From: Pseudomonadota bacterium
GTDB taxonomy: Bacteria > Desulfobacterota > Desulfarculia > Desulfarculales > Desulfarculaceae
DNA length: 47,103 nucleotides
Assembly: GCA_018902755.1 (NCBI GenBank)
Contig: JAHIQI010000059.1
Coordinates: 1-47,103 of the forward strand
Direction of reading: 5' to 3'
How positions within the stretch are numbered: position 1 is the first letter of the stretch; the number at the start of each line of letters is the position of its first letter. The notes beneath the pieces were generated by a model that was not told where the DNA came from, ran no database searches, and saw only the letters and a list, made by a program, of their open reading frames with translations. The position numbers were made by a program, and so were the translations under genes. Positions 17,901 to 24,670 of this stretch are shown in pieces.

Positions 17901-18852
17901 GGAGGAGCCGGACAAGGCCCCCCTGGACGTGGCCAACCTGGTGGGCGAGGTGTTCACCATGCTCCGCGCCTCCATCCCCACCACGTTGGAGATGCGCCTG
18001 GATGAGCCCCTGGCCCACGACCAGGTGTTGGCCGACCCGGTGCAGATCCAGCAGGTGATCATGAACCTGTGCACCAACGCGGCCCAGGCCATGGAGCAAA
18101 AGGGCGGGGTGCTCAGGGTGGGCCTTGCCCGGGTGGAGTTGGATTCGGAAACCGCCGGGGCCTACGCCCTGTTGGAGGCGGGGTCCTATCTGTGCCTTTC
18201 GGTGAGCGACACCGGAGTGGGCATCAGCCGCGAGGTGATGGGCCGTATTTTCGAGCCGTTTTTCACCACCAAGCAGGCCTCCCAGGGCACCGGCATGGGC
18301 CTGGCCGTGGCCCACGGCATCGCCCTGAACCACGGCGGCATGATCACCGTTTACAGCGAGCCCGGCAAGGGCAGTCAATTCAACGTTTACCTGCCGGTGT
18401 ACGGCGGGGCCGACCAGTGGGCCCAGGAACCTTCCTCCGTCTCCGGCGAGCACCTGGGCAGCGGCGAGCAGGTGTTCTTCGTGGACGACGAGCCGGTCCT
18501 GGCCGAGCTGGGCAGGCGCATACTGGAAGGCCTGGGCTACCGGGTCAGCTCCTTCGACAACCCCCAGGACGCCCTGGGGGCCTTCCTGGCCGATCCCCAG
18601 GCCTGCGATATTTTGATCACCGACTACACCATGCCCAAGATGACCGGGGTGGAGTTGGGGGCGGCGTTTTTGAGAATGCGTCCGGAGCTTCCGGTTATCG
18701 TGTGCACCGGCTTCAACAACCAGCTCCGCGAGGACCGGGCCAGGGGGCAGGGCATCAAGATGGTGCTCTACAAACCTCTGGCCAGGAAGGACCTGGCCCA
18801 GGCGGTGCGCCACGCCTTGCGCGACACAGGCCGCGAACCCCTGCCCGAGTAG
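14992..18852 (+). CDS. Membrane hybrid histidine kinase with five PAS domains and a receiver
   Basis: 1286 residues from ATG 14992. TM1 about 11-33, an extracytoplasmic helical domain about 35-190, TM2 about 196-216, a HAMP-like linker, then five PAS-like domains (about 265-375, 383-500, 508-635, 640-760, 765-885). Dimerisation box with the phosphorylated His in LAGGIAHDFNNIL (near 910), N box NLCTNAAQAM, G boxes DTGVGI and GTGMGL, then a receiver (about 1160-1280) with VDDE, phospho-acceptor in DILITDYTMPK, and the conserved Lys in LYKPL. It is a multi-input phosphorelay sensor; its downstream partner is not adjacent. Monocistronic, no terminator seen. Confidence 0.93.
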   Translation: MLARLKVSTRLGMGFAAVLILLLLVGALAFYHLHKLGQINRNLYLHPFAVSNAAQRLDTNCNRIQMALDQLASGLAATAEVRLSVETFRSQMENDLKLLAERYLGDKADVRRVQDLAAQWTPLQDRIFALDRNGDYPMMVTLTRLDSSNLARQLRRASRVLRNFAMGKAGEFTQESMRAQKNYRYALVGSLAAALVLGILLTFYIGRSVLGSLRRVAAASELVAKGVPPQALEDMPADALGRLAANLQSMLSGLVGEGLSIKQNLPAHLWMADRDLVLTMINPAAAPLLQALAGCPVEEILGRLKVGQVLRDQEGQSAALAAQALEQGRQFESMVSFRPNGKTVHLQQVVAPVADLEGNITGIMGVGLDITSRLEMEQALAESEEQFRRAIMSAPLPIMLHAEDGQVIQVNRAWTGLSGYSSEQIKTIDDWVSLAYPGRAAQVKESIQRLYGLEKSTHEGEFPVHTAGGGRRIWEFSTAPLGRLPDGRHLVLSMAVDLTERKRAEGQIQASEERFRSLVNNVPGVVYRCLVDDHWSMIYLSDEVEDLTGYPAEDFIGNRVRSYASMIHPDDREMVGREVSLALGEDRPFSLEYRLLRADGKVAWVFERGSRAQNCGKEGRWLDGVILDITSAKQDQQARAQSDALYTVLFQGIPDAIFLMDTRPGREGDIIQANQAAARMHGYRLEEIVGMNVRQLCAEAHAENAPERLREMVRGGWAVFELEHRRKDGTIFPLEARGGAVTLDGETFGIAIERDISERMEAEKALRDSEDRFRELFNNMSSGVAVYTPSPDGQKFFFKEINHAGLAIMEAEREAVIGRDVEEVFPGVESLGLLEVFRRVWRTGEAEHLPLSAYEDEEVQLWVENYVCRLPSGEVVAIFEDVTKRKQAEAERVKLESQLRQSQKLEAIGTLAGGIAHDFNNILMAIMGYADLALEDLPQGSPSAESLEQVIAASERAKSLVRQILSFSRREEPDKAPLDVANLVGEVFTMLRASIPTTLEMRLDEPLAHDQVLADPVQIQQVIMNLCTNAAQAMEQKGGVLRVGLARVELDSETAGAYALLEAGSYLCLSVSDTGVGISREVMGRIFEPFFTTKQASQGTGMGLAVAHGIALNHGGMITVYSEPGKGSQFNVYLPVYGGADQWAQEPSSVSGEHLGSGEQVFFVDDEPVLAELGRRILEGLGYRVSSFDNPQDALGAFLADPQACDILITDYTMPKMTGVELGAAFLRMRPELPVIVCTGFNNQLREDRARGQGIKMVLYKPLARKDLAQAVRHALRDTGREPLPE

Positions 18853-18957
18853 CCCAACCGCCCCTTGGCCCCGCATGGCCCGGCTCCCCTGCGGCGGCTT
18901 GGTGCGTGGGCGAGGGCCTGATATGCTCTAAAGGCACACGAGAACCAGGAGCGAGGC

Positions 18958-19347
18958 ATGACCGGCATCAACGTCAAAACCAGCGCCCATTCCCAGGGGG
19001 TGGACATCACCCGCCAGGTGTCCCAGGTGGTCGAGGCCAGCGGAGTGGCCGAGGGCTGGTGCGAGGTGTTCGTGCCCCACACCACCGCCGCGGTGGCGGT
19101 GAACGAGGCGGCGGACCCGGACGTGATCCACGACATCATAAATGCCCTGGACAAGCTGGTGCCCTGGCAAGGCGGCTACCGCCACGTTGAGGGCAACTCG
19201 GCGGCCCACGTCAAGAGCGTGCTGCTGGGCTCCACGGTGCGCCTGCCGGTGAGCGGCGGACGCCTGGCCCTGGGCACCTGGCAGGGCATCTTCTTCATGG
19301 AGTTCGACGGCCCGCGCAGCCGCAAGGCCTGGGTGGACGTCCGATGA
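18958..19347 (+). CDS. yjbQ: YjbQ/UPF0047 family protein
   Basis: 129 residues, the normal length. Family signatures PHTTAAVAVNEAADPDV, GNSAAHVKSVLLGS and the terminal EFDGPRSRK are intact; the conserved His, Glu and Asp residues form the active site of this small trimeric protein. Members have been reported to have thiamine-phosphate synthase side activity and are often annotated as secondary thiamine-phosphate synthase; the physiological role is unsettled. ATG 18958 follows GGAGCGAGGC. It overlaps the next gene by four bases (ATGA), so the two are co-translated. Confidence 0.9.
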   Translation: MTGINVKTSAHSQGVDITRQVSQVVEASGVAEGWCEVFVPHTTAAVAVNEAADPDVIHDIINALDKLVPWQGGYRHVEGNSAAHVKSVLLGSTVRLPVSGGRLALGTWQGIFFMEFDGPRSRKAWVDVR

Positions 19348-19625
19348 GCCAGACCCCCCCGCCACCCCCGGACCAGGACCAGGAGCAGGAGCCGGAGTGG
19401 ATAGATCCGGAGCTGGAGGCCAAGAAGGCCCGCGAGGCCTGGCTGCAAGCCCACTGGAAGATAGTGACCCCCCTGCTCATCCTGGCTCTGCTGGCGGTGT
19501 TCATCCTGCCCCTGCTGTTTTTCTCCTTCCTGGAGGCCCTGGTCATCCAGATCGCCGGGGCGGGGGTGCTCTACATGCTGGGGCGCAAATTCACCACCGC
19601 CTTTGACAAGCGGCGCATCTTCTAG
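19344..19625 (+). CDS. Small membrane protein of unknown function
   Basis: 93 residues. Pro/Gln/Glu-rich N-terminal tail (1-35), two hydrophobic helices (about 45-65 and 68-82, IVTPLLILALLAVFILPLL, and FLEALVIQIAGAGVLYML), and a basic C-terminus. No recognised domain. The ATGA overlap with yjbQ indicates co-expression. Confidence 0.75.
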   Translation: MSQTPPPPPDQDQEQEPEWIDPELEAKKAREAWLQAHWKIVTPLLILALLAVFILPLLFFSFLEALVIQIAGAGVLYMLGRKFTTAFDKRRIF

Positions 19626-19716
19626 CACCATCCGCCGTTCAGCCCTTCGCTTAGGCAATCATCGCGTTATAATAGGTGGCCAGGATCAACCACCAGCCAC
19701 CCCAGGAGGAGACCCC

Positions 19717-20166
19717 ATGCCGTCCATGGCCGCCCGCAGCTTTCTCGTAGCCCTTTTGAGCGTGTTCATTATGGCCGCCGTGGCCCTGGCCGGAGGCAAG
19801 GACGACATAATGGCCGGCAACCAGGCCGCCCAGGCCGGGCAGTTCAAGAAGGCCGAGGCCCTCTACAGCAAGGCCATCGCCTCCAAGGATCTGACCCCCG
19901 CCAACCTGGCCGTGGCCTACAACAACCGGGGCTCCGCCCGCGACGACCTGGGCCGCACCAAGGCCGCCCTGGCCGACTACGCCCAGGCCCTGGCCATCGA
20001 CCCCGCCTACGCCGAGGTCTACTACAACCGCAGCTACACCTACGAAAAGCTCAAGCAGTGGGACAAGGCCCTGGCCGACGGGGCCAAGGCGGCCGAGTTG
20101 CAACCCAACGATGACACCTATCTGCAACGCGAGCATTACTTGCGCAGCAAGGCCAAAGGCAAGTAG
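19717..20166 (+). CDS. Secreted TPR protein
   Basis: 149 residues from ATG 19717 with AGGAGGA six bases upstream. Signal peptide 1-24 (ending VALAGG), then about three TPR repeats (GNQAAQAGQFKKAEALYSKAI, AYNNRGSARDDLGRTKAAL, YYNRSYTYEKLKQWDKAL). TPR units mediate protein-protein contacts; no partner can be named. Probably periplasmic. Confidence 0.85.
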   Translation: MPSMAARSFLVALLSVFIMAAVALAGGKDDIMAGNQAAQAGQFKKAEALYSKAIASKDLTPANLAVAYNNRGSARDDLGRTKAALADYAQALAIDPAYAEVYYNRSYTYEKLKQWDKALADGAKAAELQPNDDTYLQREHYLRSKAKGK

Positions 20167-20178
20167 GCGGCTTCGCTG

Positions 20179-20302
20179 CGCGGCTGCGCCAGGCGGCGCT
20201 ATGCTGCGTTGCGGGTGGCGCTCGCCTCCTCGGCGTATTAGCAATACGCCTGCGGGTCTCGCTTGCCCGACGCCTTGCCTAGCACCACCTGGCTGTGCCG
20301 CG
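20179..20302. repeat. Palindromic repeat element, copy 1
   Basis: Imperfect inverted arms (CGCGGC...GCCAGG...GCTA against its complement near 20282-20302) enclose a core with CTGCGTTG, CTCGGCGTA, TACGCCTGCG and GCGCC/GACGCCTTG motifs shared with copies at 23130, 46829 and 46960. It sits in a 428-base gap between the TPR gene and ggt that otherwise holds two further repeats and a terminator. Confidence 0.7.
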
Positions 20303-20323
20303 GGGATGAAGATCGTTTCCTCT

Positions 20324-20365
20324 GTCGTTGCGAGAAGCGGCGCACGCCGCGACGAAGCAATCTCG
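20324..20365. repeat. Short repeat of the GTTGCGAG...GACGAAGCAATCTC type
   Basis: GTCGTTGCGAG, then GGCG/CGCC dyads and GCGACGAAGCAATCTCG. This unit is a common dispersed intergenic repeat in several phyla (from memory). Only one copy is in the window. Confidence 0.5.
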
Positions 20366-20403
20366 GTTCGCCAGGAAATGCTCTCGCCGCAGGCCGGAAA
20401 AGA

Positions 20404-20474
20404 GGGCGGGGATAAACCCCGCCCCTACACAAAGAGGCTTTTTCCGGGTGTAGGGGCGGGGTTTATCCCCGCCC
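20404..20474. repeat. Perfect 27-base inverted repeat
   Basis: Arms 20404-20430 and 20448-20474 are exact reverse complements over 27 bases (GGGCGGGGATAAACC... to ...GGTTTATCCCCGCCC) with a 17-base loop. The arms themselves are made of the GGGCGGGGTTTATCCCCGCCC type of palindrome known from dispersed repeats. It could stop transcription from either side, but there is no proper T run. Confidence 0.7.
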
Positions 20475-20515
20475 GAGAGCCCACGTAACCGCCAACCATG
20501 CCTCGAATTACTCGC

Positions 20516-20552
20516 AAAAAAAGAGGCCTTGCCCCTGTGACCAAGGGCAAGG
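20516..20552 (-). terminator. Terminator of the ggt operon
   Basis: On the minus strand CCTTGCCC / GGGCAAGG is followed by CCTC and a run of seven T. It lies 43 bases after the ggt stop. Confidence 0.85.
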
Positions 20553-20594
20553 CTTCGTTTGCTTTCTAATGGCCGATAACGGCCTGACGCCGGG

Positions 20595-22214
20595 CTAGTA
20601 GCCCATGGCGCAGCCGTCCTTGCGGCGGTCGCTGGCTCCCAACCACATGCCCTGCTCCTGGTCGCGCCACACCACCTGGCCCCCGCCCACCTCGTTGACC
20701 GGGTAGGGCCCTTGGTCCACCGAGTGGCCCCAGGCGGCCATGCTGTCGGTCGCCGTCTGGCTGATGCCCTCCTCCAGGTACATGGACATGCCACCCATGT
20801 AGCGCAGGCGCGGCGCGTCCATGGCCGCTTGCAGGTCCAGGCCGAAGTCCAAGAGGTTCACCAAAAACTGGGCGTGACCCTGGGGCTGCATGTCCCCGCC
20901 CATAACCCCGAAGGCCGCGGTGAGCAGGCCGTCCTTCATGAGCATGCCCGGAATGATGGTGTGCATGGGCCGCTTGCCCCCCTCCAGCCGGTTGGCGTGG
21001 GCGGGGTCCAGGGAGAAGGAGCGGCCCCGGCAGTGCAGGAGCACCCCGGTGCCCGGCACCACCAGGCCGGAGCCGAAGGCGGTGAAGATGCTGCTGATGA
21101 AGCTGGCCGCGTTGCCCTGGGCGTCGCCCACGGCCAGGTAGACCGTGTCGCCGTTCAGGGGCGGGGCGGCCCCCGGCTCCAGGGCTTGGCCGGGGCGGAT
21201 CATCTGGCGGCAGGCCGCGCCGTAGTCTTTGGAGAGCAGGCGCTCCACCGGCACCGGGGAGAATATCTGGTCGGTGATGTAGCGGTCGCGGTCGCCAAAG
21301 GCGATCTTGATGGCCTCGGCCAGCAGGTGCAGGTAATCGGCCCCGCCGGGCTCCAGGCCCGCCAGGTCGTAGCCCGAGAGGATGTTCAGCACCTCCAGGG
21401 CGGTGATGCCCTGGCCGTTGGGGGGCAGCTCCAATAAGGTGTGGCCCCGGTAGTCCAGGGCCACCGGCTCCACCCACTGGTTGACGTGGGCGGCCAGGTC
21501 CTCGGGGGTCATCAGGCCGCCGCCCGCTTGCACGCAGGCGGCCACGGCCTCGGCCAACTCGCCCTGGTAGAAAAGCTCCGGCCCCTGGTCGGCGATGCGC
21601 CGGTAGGTGCGGGCCAGGTCCGGGTTGCTGAACACCTGCCCGGCCTTGGGAGCCTTGCCGTCGATGAGATAAGTGGCCGCCGCCGCCTCGTCGCGGCTCA
21701 AGAGCTTCTCGGCCTGGGCCCACTCCCCGGCGATCACCGGGCTCACCGGGAAGCCCTTTTCGGCGTAGGTGATGGCCGGTTGCAACACGGTGTCCAGGCC
21801 CATGGTGCCGTGGCGCTCCAGGGCCTCGGCCCAGCCCGCCAGGGCTCCGGGCACGGTGACGCTGAAGGCGCCGGTCAGGGGCACCGTCGCGTGTCCCTGG
21901 GCGCGGTAGGACTCGATGCTCGCCGCCGCCGGGGCCCGGCCGCTGGCGTTGAGCCCGGCCACCTTGCGCCCGCCCTCCAGGGCCAGCAGGGCGAAGGCGT
22001 CCCCGCCCATGGCCACGGAGTAGGGCTCCACCACGGTGAGCACCGCCACCATGGCCACCGCCGCGTCCACCGCGTTGCCCCCGTCCTGCAAAATGCGCAC
22101 CCCGGCCTGGGTGGCCAGGGGGTGGCTGGAGGCGGCCATGCCCTGGGGGGCCATGACCACCGAACGCTGGGCCGGAGTGTCCCAGAAGCGCTTGCCCGGA
22201 TAGGTGAACCGCAT
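20595..22214 (-). CDS. ggt: Gamma-glutamyltransferase family protein
   Basis: 539 residues from ATG 22214. The N-terminal large-subunit region shows GMAASSHPLAT, GGNAVDAAVAM and PGALAGW; the small-subunit start, at the autocleavage Thr, is probably in NGDTVYLAVGDAQGN, followed by the substrate-binding GSGLVVPGTGVLL and the C-terminal GGDMQPQGHAQ. No signal peptide, so it is a cytoplasmic YwrD-like member rather than periplasmic Ggt. It starts five bases after the stop of the aldolase gene, so they share a transcript. It would transfer or hydrolyse gamma-glutamyl groups; the actual substrate is not evident. Confidence 0.9.
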   Translation of the reverse strand: MRFTYPGKRFWDTPAQRSVVMAPQGMAASSHPLATQAGVRILQDGGNAVDAAVAMVAVLTVVEPYSVAMGGDAFALLALEGGRKVAGLNASGRAPAAASIESYRAQGHATVPLTGAFSVTVPGALAGWAEALERHGTMGLDTVLQPAITYAEKGFPVSPVIAGEWAQAEKLLSRDEAAAATYLIDGKAPKAGQVFSNPDLARTYRRIADQGPELFYQGELAEAVAACVQAGGGLMTPEDLAAHVNQWVEPVALDYRGHTLLELPPNGQGITALEVLNILSGYDLAGLEPGGADYLHLLAEAIKIAFGDRDRYITDQIFSPVPVERLLSKDYGAACRQMIRPGQALEPGAAPPLNGDTVYLAVGDAQGNAASFISSIFTAFGSGLVVPGTGVLLHCRGRSFSLDPAHANRLEGGKRPMHTIIPGMLMKDGLLTAAFGVMGGDMQPQGHAQFLVNLLDFGLDLQAAMDAPRLRYMGGMSMYLEEGISQTATDSMAAWGHSVDQGPYPVNEVGGGQVVWRDQEQGMWLGASDRRKDGCAMGY

Positions 22215-22219
22215 GGCGG

Positions 22220-23116
22220 CTAGGCCTGGCTGGTGACTATTTTCAGCTCGGCGGCCAAGGCCTCCAGGGCGGCCTGGTCTGGCATCATGAGCGGCAGGCG
22301 CACCGGCCCGCCGTGGTAGCCCACCATGTCCATGGTGGCCTTGAGCCCGCCCACCCCGTAGACGCTGGTGACCAGGGCGGCCATGCGGCTCATGGACCAT
22401 TGCAGGGCCTTGCCCTTGGCCAGGTCGCCGGAGCGCACCGCCTCCATGAGGTCCACGCACCGCTGGGGCAACACGTTGGCCACCGCCAGGATGGCCCCGT
22501 CGGCCCCCAGCTGGGTGGCCGAGTAAAGCACCTCGGCGTTGCCCACGAACACCGCGAAGTCCTGGTCCTTGGTCAGGCGCAGAATCTCGCTGAGCTGGGC
22601 GATGTTGCCTGAGGAGTCCTTGATGCCCGCGATGTTGGGATGGGGGGCCAGGCGGGCCACCAGGTCGGGGGTCATGTTCACCGCCGTGGCCTGGGGCACG
22701 TTGTAGAGCAACACGGGCAGGGGCGAGGCCTCGGCCACCCGGAGGTAGTGGGCCTCCAGGTTGGCGGGCTTCATCTGGCCCTTGAAGTAGCAGGGGGTCA
22801 CGATGAGGGCGCAGTCGGCGCCCACCGAAGCCGCGCGCTTGATGGCCCCTATGGTCTCGCGGCTGGACTCGCGCCCCGCCCCGGCCATGACGAACTTGTC
22901 TTCCGCCGCCGCCTCCACCGTGGCCGCGATCACCGCCTGCTGCTCGTCCTCGGACAGGTACGCCGACTCGCCGTTGCTGCCCACGGCCAGGTAGCCCGCG
23001 AGCCCGGTGGCGTTCCATTTGGCGATGTTGGCCTTGAGGGCGGCCAGGTCCAGCTCTTCGTCGGCGGTGAAGGGAGTGGCCATGGGGGGGAGTACCCCCT
23101 GCAACTTATGCTTCAT
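22220..23116 (-). CDS. DapA-superfamily aldolase, probably 4-hydroxy-2-oxoglutarate aldolase-like
   Basis: 298 residues from ATG 23116 (AAGGAGAA upstream). TIM-barrel lyase with Schiff-base K166 (GIKDSSG), Y138 (LLYNVP) and GSNGES at 46-51. It lacks the Arg that dihydrodipicolinate synthases carry after YNVP (YNVPSRT in E. coli; here YNVPQAT). GSNGE, TPCYFKGQM and the tail GYHGGPVRLPL resemble human HOGA1 (GSNGE, TPCYYRGRM, GYYGGPCRAPL, from memory). HOGA splits 4-hydroxy-2-oxoglutarate into pyruvate and glyoxylate; an aminotransferase that can remove glyoxylate is next upstream. A generic DapA label would probably be wrong. Confidence 0.8.
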   Translation of the reverse strand: MKHKLQGVLPPMATPFTADEELDLAALKANIAKWNATGLAGYLAVGSNGESAYLSEDEQQAVIAATVEAAAEDKFVMAGAGRESSRETIGAIKRAASVGADCALIVTPCYFKGQMKPANLEAHYLRVAEASPLPVLLYNVPQATAVNMTPDLVARLAPHPNIAGIKDSSGNIAQLSEILRLTKDQDFAVFVGNAEVLYSATQLGADGAILAVANVLPQRCVDLMEAVRSGDLAKGKALQWSMSRMAALVTSVYGVGGLKATMDMVGYHGGPVRLPLMMPDQAALEALAAELKIVTSQA

Positions 23117-23129
23117 GCTCTTCTCCTTG

Positions 23130-23347
23130 CCCGGCTGCGCCAGACTCCGCATGGCTGCGTTGTTGGCTTCACTCGGCCCTCGGCGTAGGTGGACTACGCC
23201 TGCGTCCCTCGTTCGCCCAGCGCGCCGCTGGAGGCGGATCGGGTCGAGTTGCCAAGGTGCTCCCACATACGGTAAATGCTCCCGTTGAAGCTCCTTGGGA
23301 ACCCAAGCCTTGGGTCGCCTTGCCCTGCGGCGTCTGGCTGTGCCGGG
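23130..23347. repeat. Palindromic repeat element, copy 2, with 22-base terminal arms
   Basis: Arms 23130-23151 and 23326-23347 are inverted repeats (19 of 22 pairs). The core resembles copy 1 (GGCTGCGTTG, CTCGGCGTAG, CTACGCCTGCG) but carries about 90 extra bases in its right half. It fills most of the 296-base gap between the aminotransferase and aldolase genes and would be transcribed with them. Confidence 0.65.
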
Positions 23348-23359
23348 TGCTAGTACAAA

Positions 23360-23399
23360 GCGCCCCTCGTCAAAGCCGAGGCTTTTTCACGAGGGGCGC
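23360..23399 (-). terminator. Hairpin after the aminotransferase gene
   Basis: Perfect 11-base arms GCGCCCCTCGT / ACGAGGGGCGC, 13 bases beyond the stop. The minus-strand downstream tract is short (TTTG), so it may be a partial terminator or mRNA stabiliser. An inner AAAGCC-ga-GGCTTTTT could stop plus-strand transcripts. Confidence 0.6.
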
Positions 23400-23412
23400 A
23401 TAAACACAAAGT

Positions 23413-24519
23413 TTAGGCGAAGTCCTGCAGGGCCCGGAGCAGGATGGCCACCTTCTGCACGCAGGCGTTTTCGCCCATCAGGCCGATGCGCCAGATCTTG
23501 CCCGCCGCCGGGCCCAGACCGCCGCCCACCTCGATGTCGTAGTCCTTGAGCAGCTGCTTGCGGATGCCTTCCACGTCCCAGCCCTGGGGCGGGATGGCGC
23601 AGGTCAACGGCGGCAGGCGGTAGCCCTCCGCGGCCCAGAAGCCGAAGCCCATCTCGCCCAGGCCCTTGGCCAGGTGGCCGGCCGCCGCGGCGTGGCGCTC
23701 GATGCGATTGTCCAGACCCTCCTCCACCACGATGCGCAGGCCCTCGCGCAGGCCGTAGATCATGGTGATGGGCGCGGTGTGGTGGTACAGGCGCTCGTCG
23801 CTGCTCCAGTACTTGGCCAGCATGGACAGGTCCAGATACCAGCTCTGCACCTTGGTCTTGCGGTTCTTGATGGCCTCCATGGCCTTGGGGCCGAAGGTCA
23901 CGGGGGCCAGGCCCGGAGGCACGGCCAGGCACTTCTGGGTGCCGCTGTAGCTGGCGTCGATGCCCCAGGCGTCCACTTCCAGGTTCACCCCGCCCAGGGC
24001 GGTCACGGTGTCCACCAGGAACATGGTGTCCTTGCCCTTAAGGTATTCGCCGATCTCCTGGATGGGCTGGAGCACGCCGGTGGAGGTCTCGGCGAAGACG
24101 ATGGCGCAGAGCTTGGCCTCGGGATGGGCCTTCAGGGTCTCGATGATCTTCTGCTGGTCCAGGGGCTGGCTCCACTCGGCCTCCACCTTGATCACCTTGG
24201 CCCCGCAGCGCCCGGCCACGTCGATCATGCGGGTGCCGAACACGCCGTTTTGGCAGACCACTGCGGTGTCGCCGGGCTCCAGCAGGTTCACGAAGGTGGC
24301 CTCCATGCCCGCGCTGCCGGTGCCGCTGACCGGGAAGGTCATCTGGTTCTCGGTCTTGAAGACCTGGCGCAGCATCTGGCAGACCTCGTCCATCATCTTC
24401 ATGAACAAGGGGTCCAGGTGGCCCACCAGGGGGGTGGACATGGCCCTGAGCACCCGGTAGGGGACGTTGCAAGGGCCGGGGCCCAAGAGCAGTCTTTGTG
24501 GTGGTTTGAGTTCGTCCAT
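23413..24519 (-). CDS. Alanine/serine-glyoxylate aminotransferase family protein
   Basis: 368 residues, class V PLP aminotransferase. PLP lysine K196 in YSGTQKCL, the pyridine-binding Asp D170 in FLVDTVTALGG, and the phosphate-binding SGTGSAG at 65-71. The N-terminus LLLGPGPCNVP is typical of AGXT/SGAT. It converts glyoxylate to glycine using alanine or serine; the amino donor cannot be read off. GGGAG lies six bases before ATG 24519. The order aminotransferase, HOGA-like aldolase, ggt on one strand suggests a unit that makes and detoxifies glyoxylate, with the first two separated by a repeat and a hairpin. Confidence 0.9.
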   Translation of the reverse strand: MDELKPPQRLLLGPGPCNVPYRVLRAMSTPLVGHLDPLFMKMMDEVCQMLRQVFKTENQMTFPVSGTGSAGMEATFVNLLEPGDTAVVCQNGVFGTRMIDVAGRCGAKVIKVEAEWSQPLDQQKIIETLKAHPEAKLCAIVFAETSTGVLQPIQEIGEYLKGKDTMFLVDTVTALGGVNLEVDAWGIDASYSGTQKCLAVPPGLAPVTFGPKAMEAIKNRKTKVQSWYLDLSMLAKYWSSDERLYHHTAPITMIYGLREGLRIVVEEGLDNRIERHAAAAGHLAKGLGEMGFGFWAAEGYRLPPLTCAIPPQGWDVEGIRKQLLKDYDIEVGGGLGPAAGKIWRIGLMGENACVQKVAILLRALQDFA

Positions 24520-24670
24520 GTTTGCTCCCTTGATTGCTTATAGGCCCCGCCCGCCCTGGGGGGGCGCGAAAAATGGCGTTTGCACCGTCCGGGCTGCCCC
24601 GGAGACATCAAACTTTATCATAAGCCAAGCATGGCTACCGCACAAAGGGACAAAGAGGCGGGGGAGGGGC

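Noticed and set aside
15592..18876. Very long open frame on the minus strand opposite the five-PAS kinase
   Set aside because: His/Gly/Gln-rich translation typical of the antisense of a GC-rich gene; the plus strand carries clear kinase motifs.
20404..20474. CRISPR-like or terminator reading of the 27-base inverted repeat
   Set aside because: Only two inverted arms, no direct repeats or spacers, and no T run beside either arm.
22220..23018. Open frame running through both ggt and the aldolase on the minus strand as one fused protein
   Set aside because: The N-terminal half of that fusion is an out-of-frame, Arg/Gly-rich reading of the aldolase; each gene has its own start, ribosome site and motifs.
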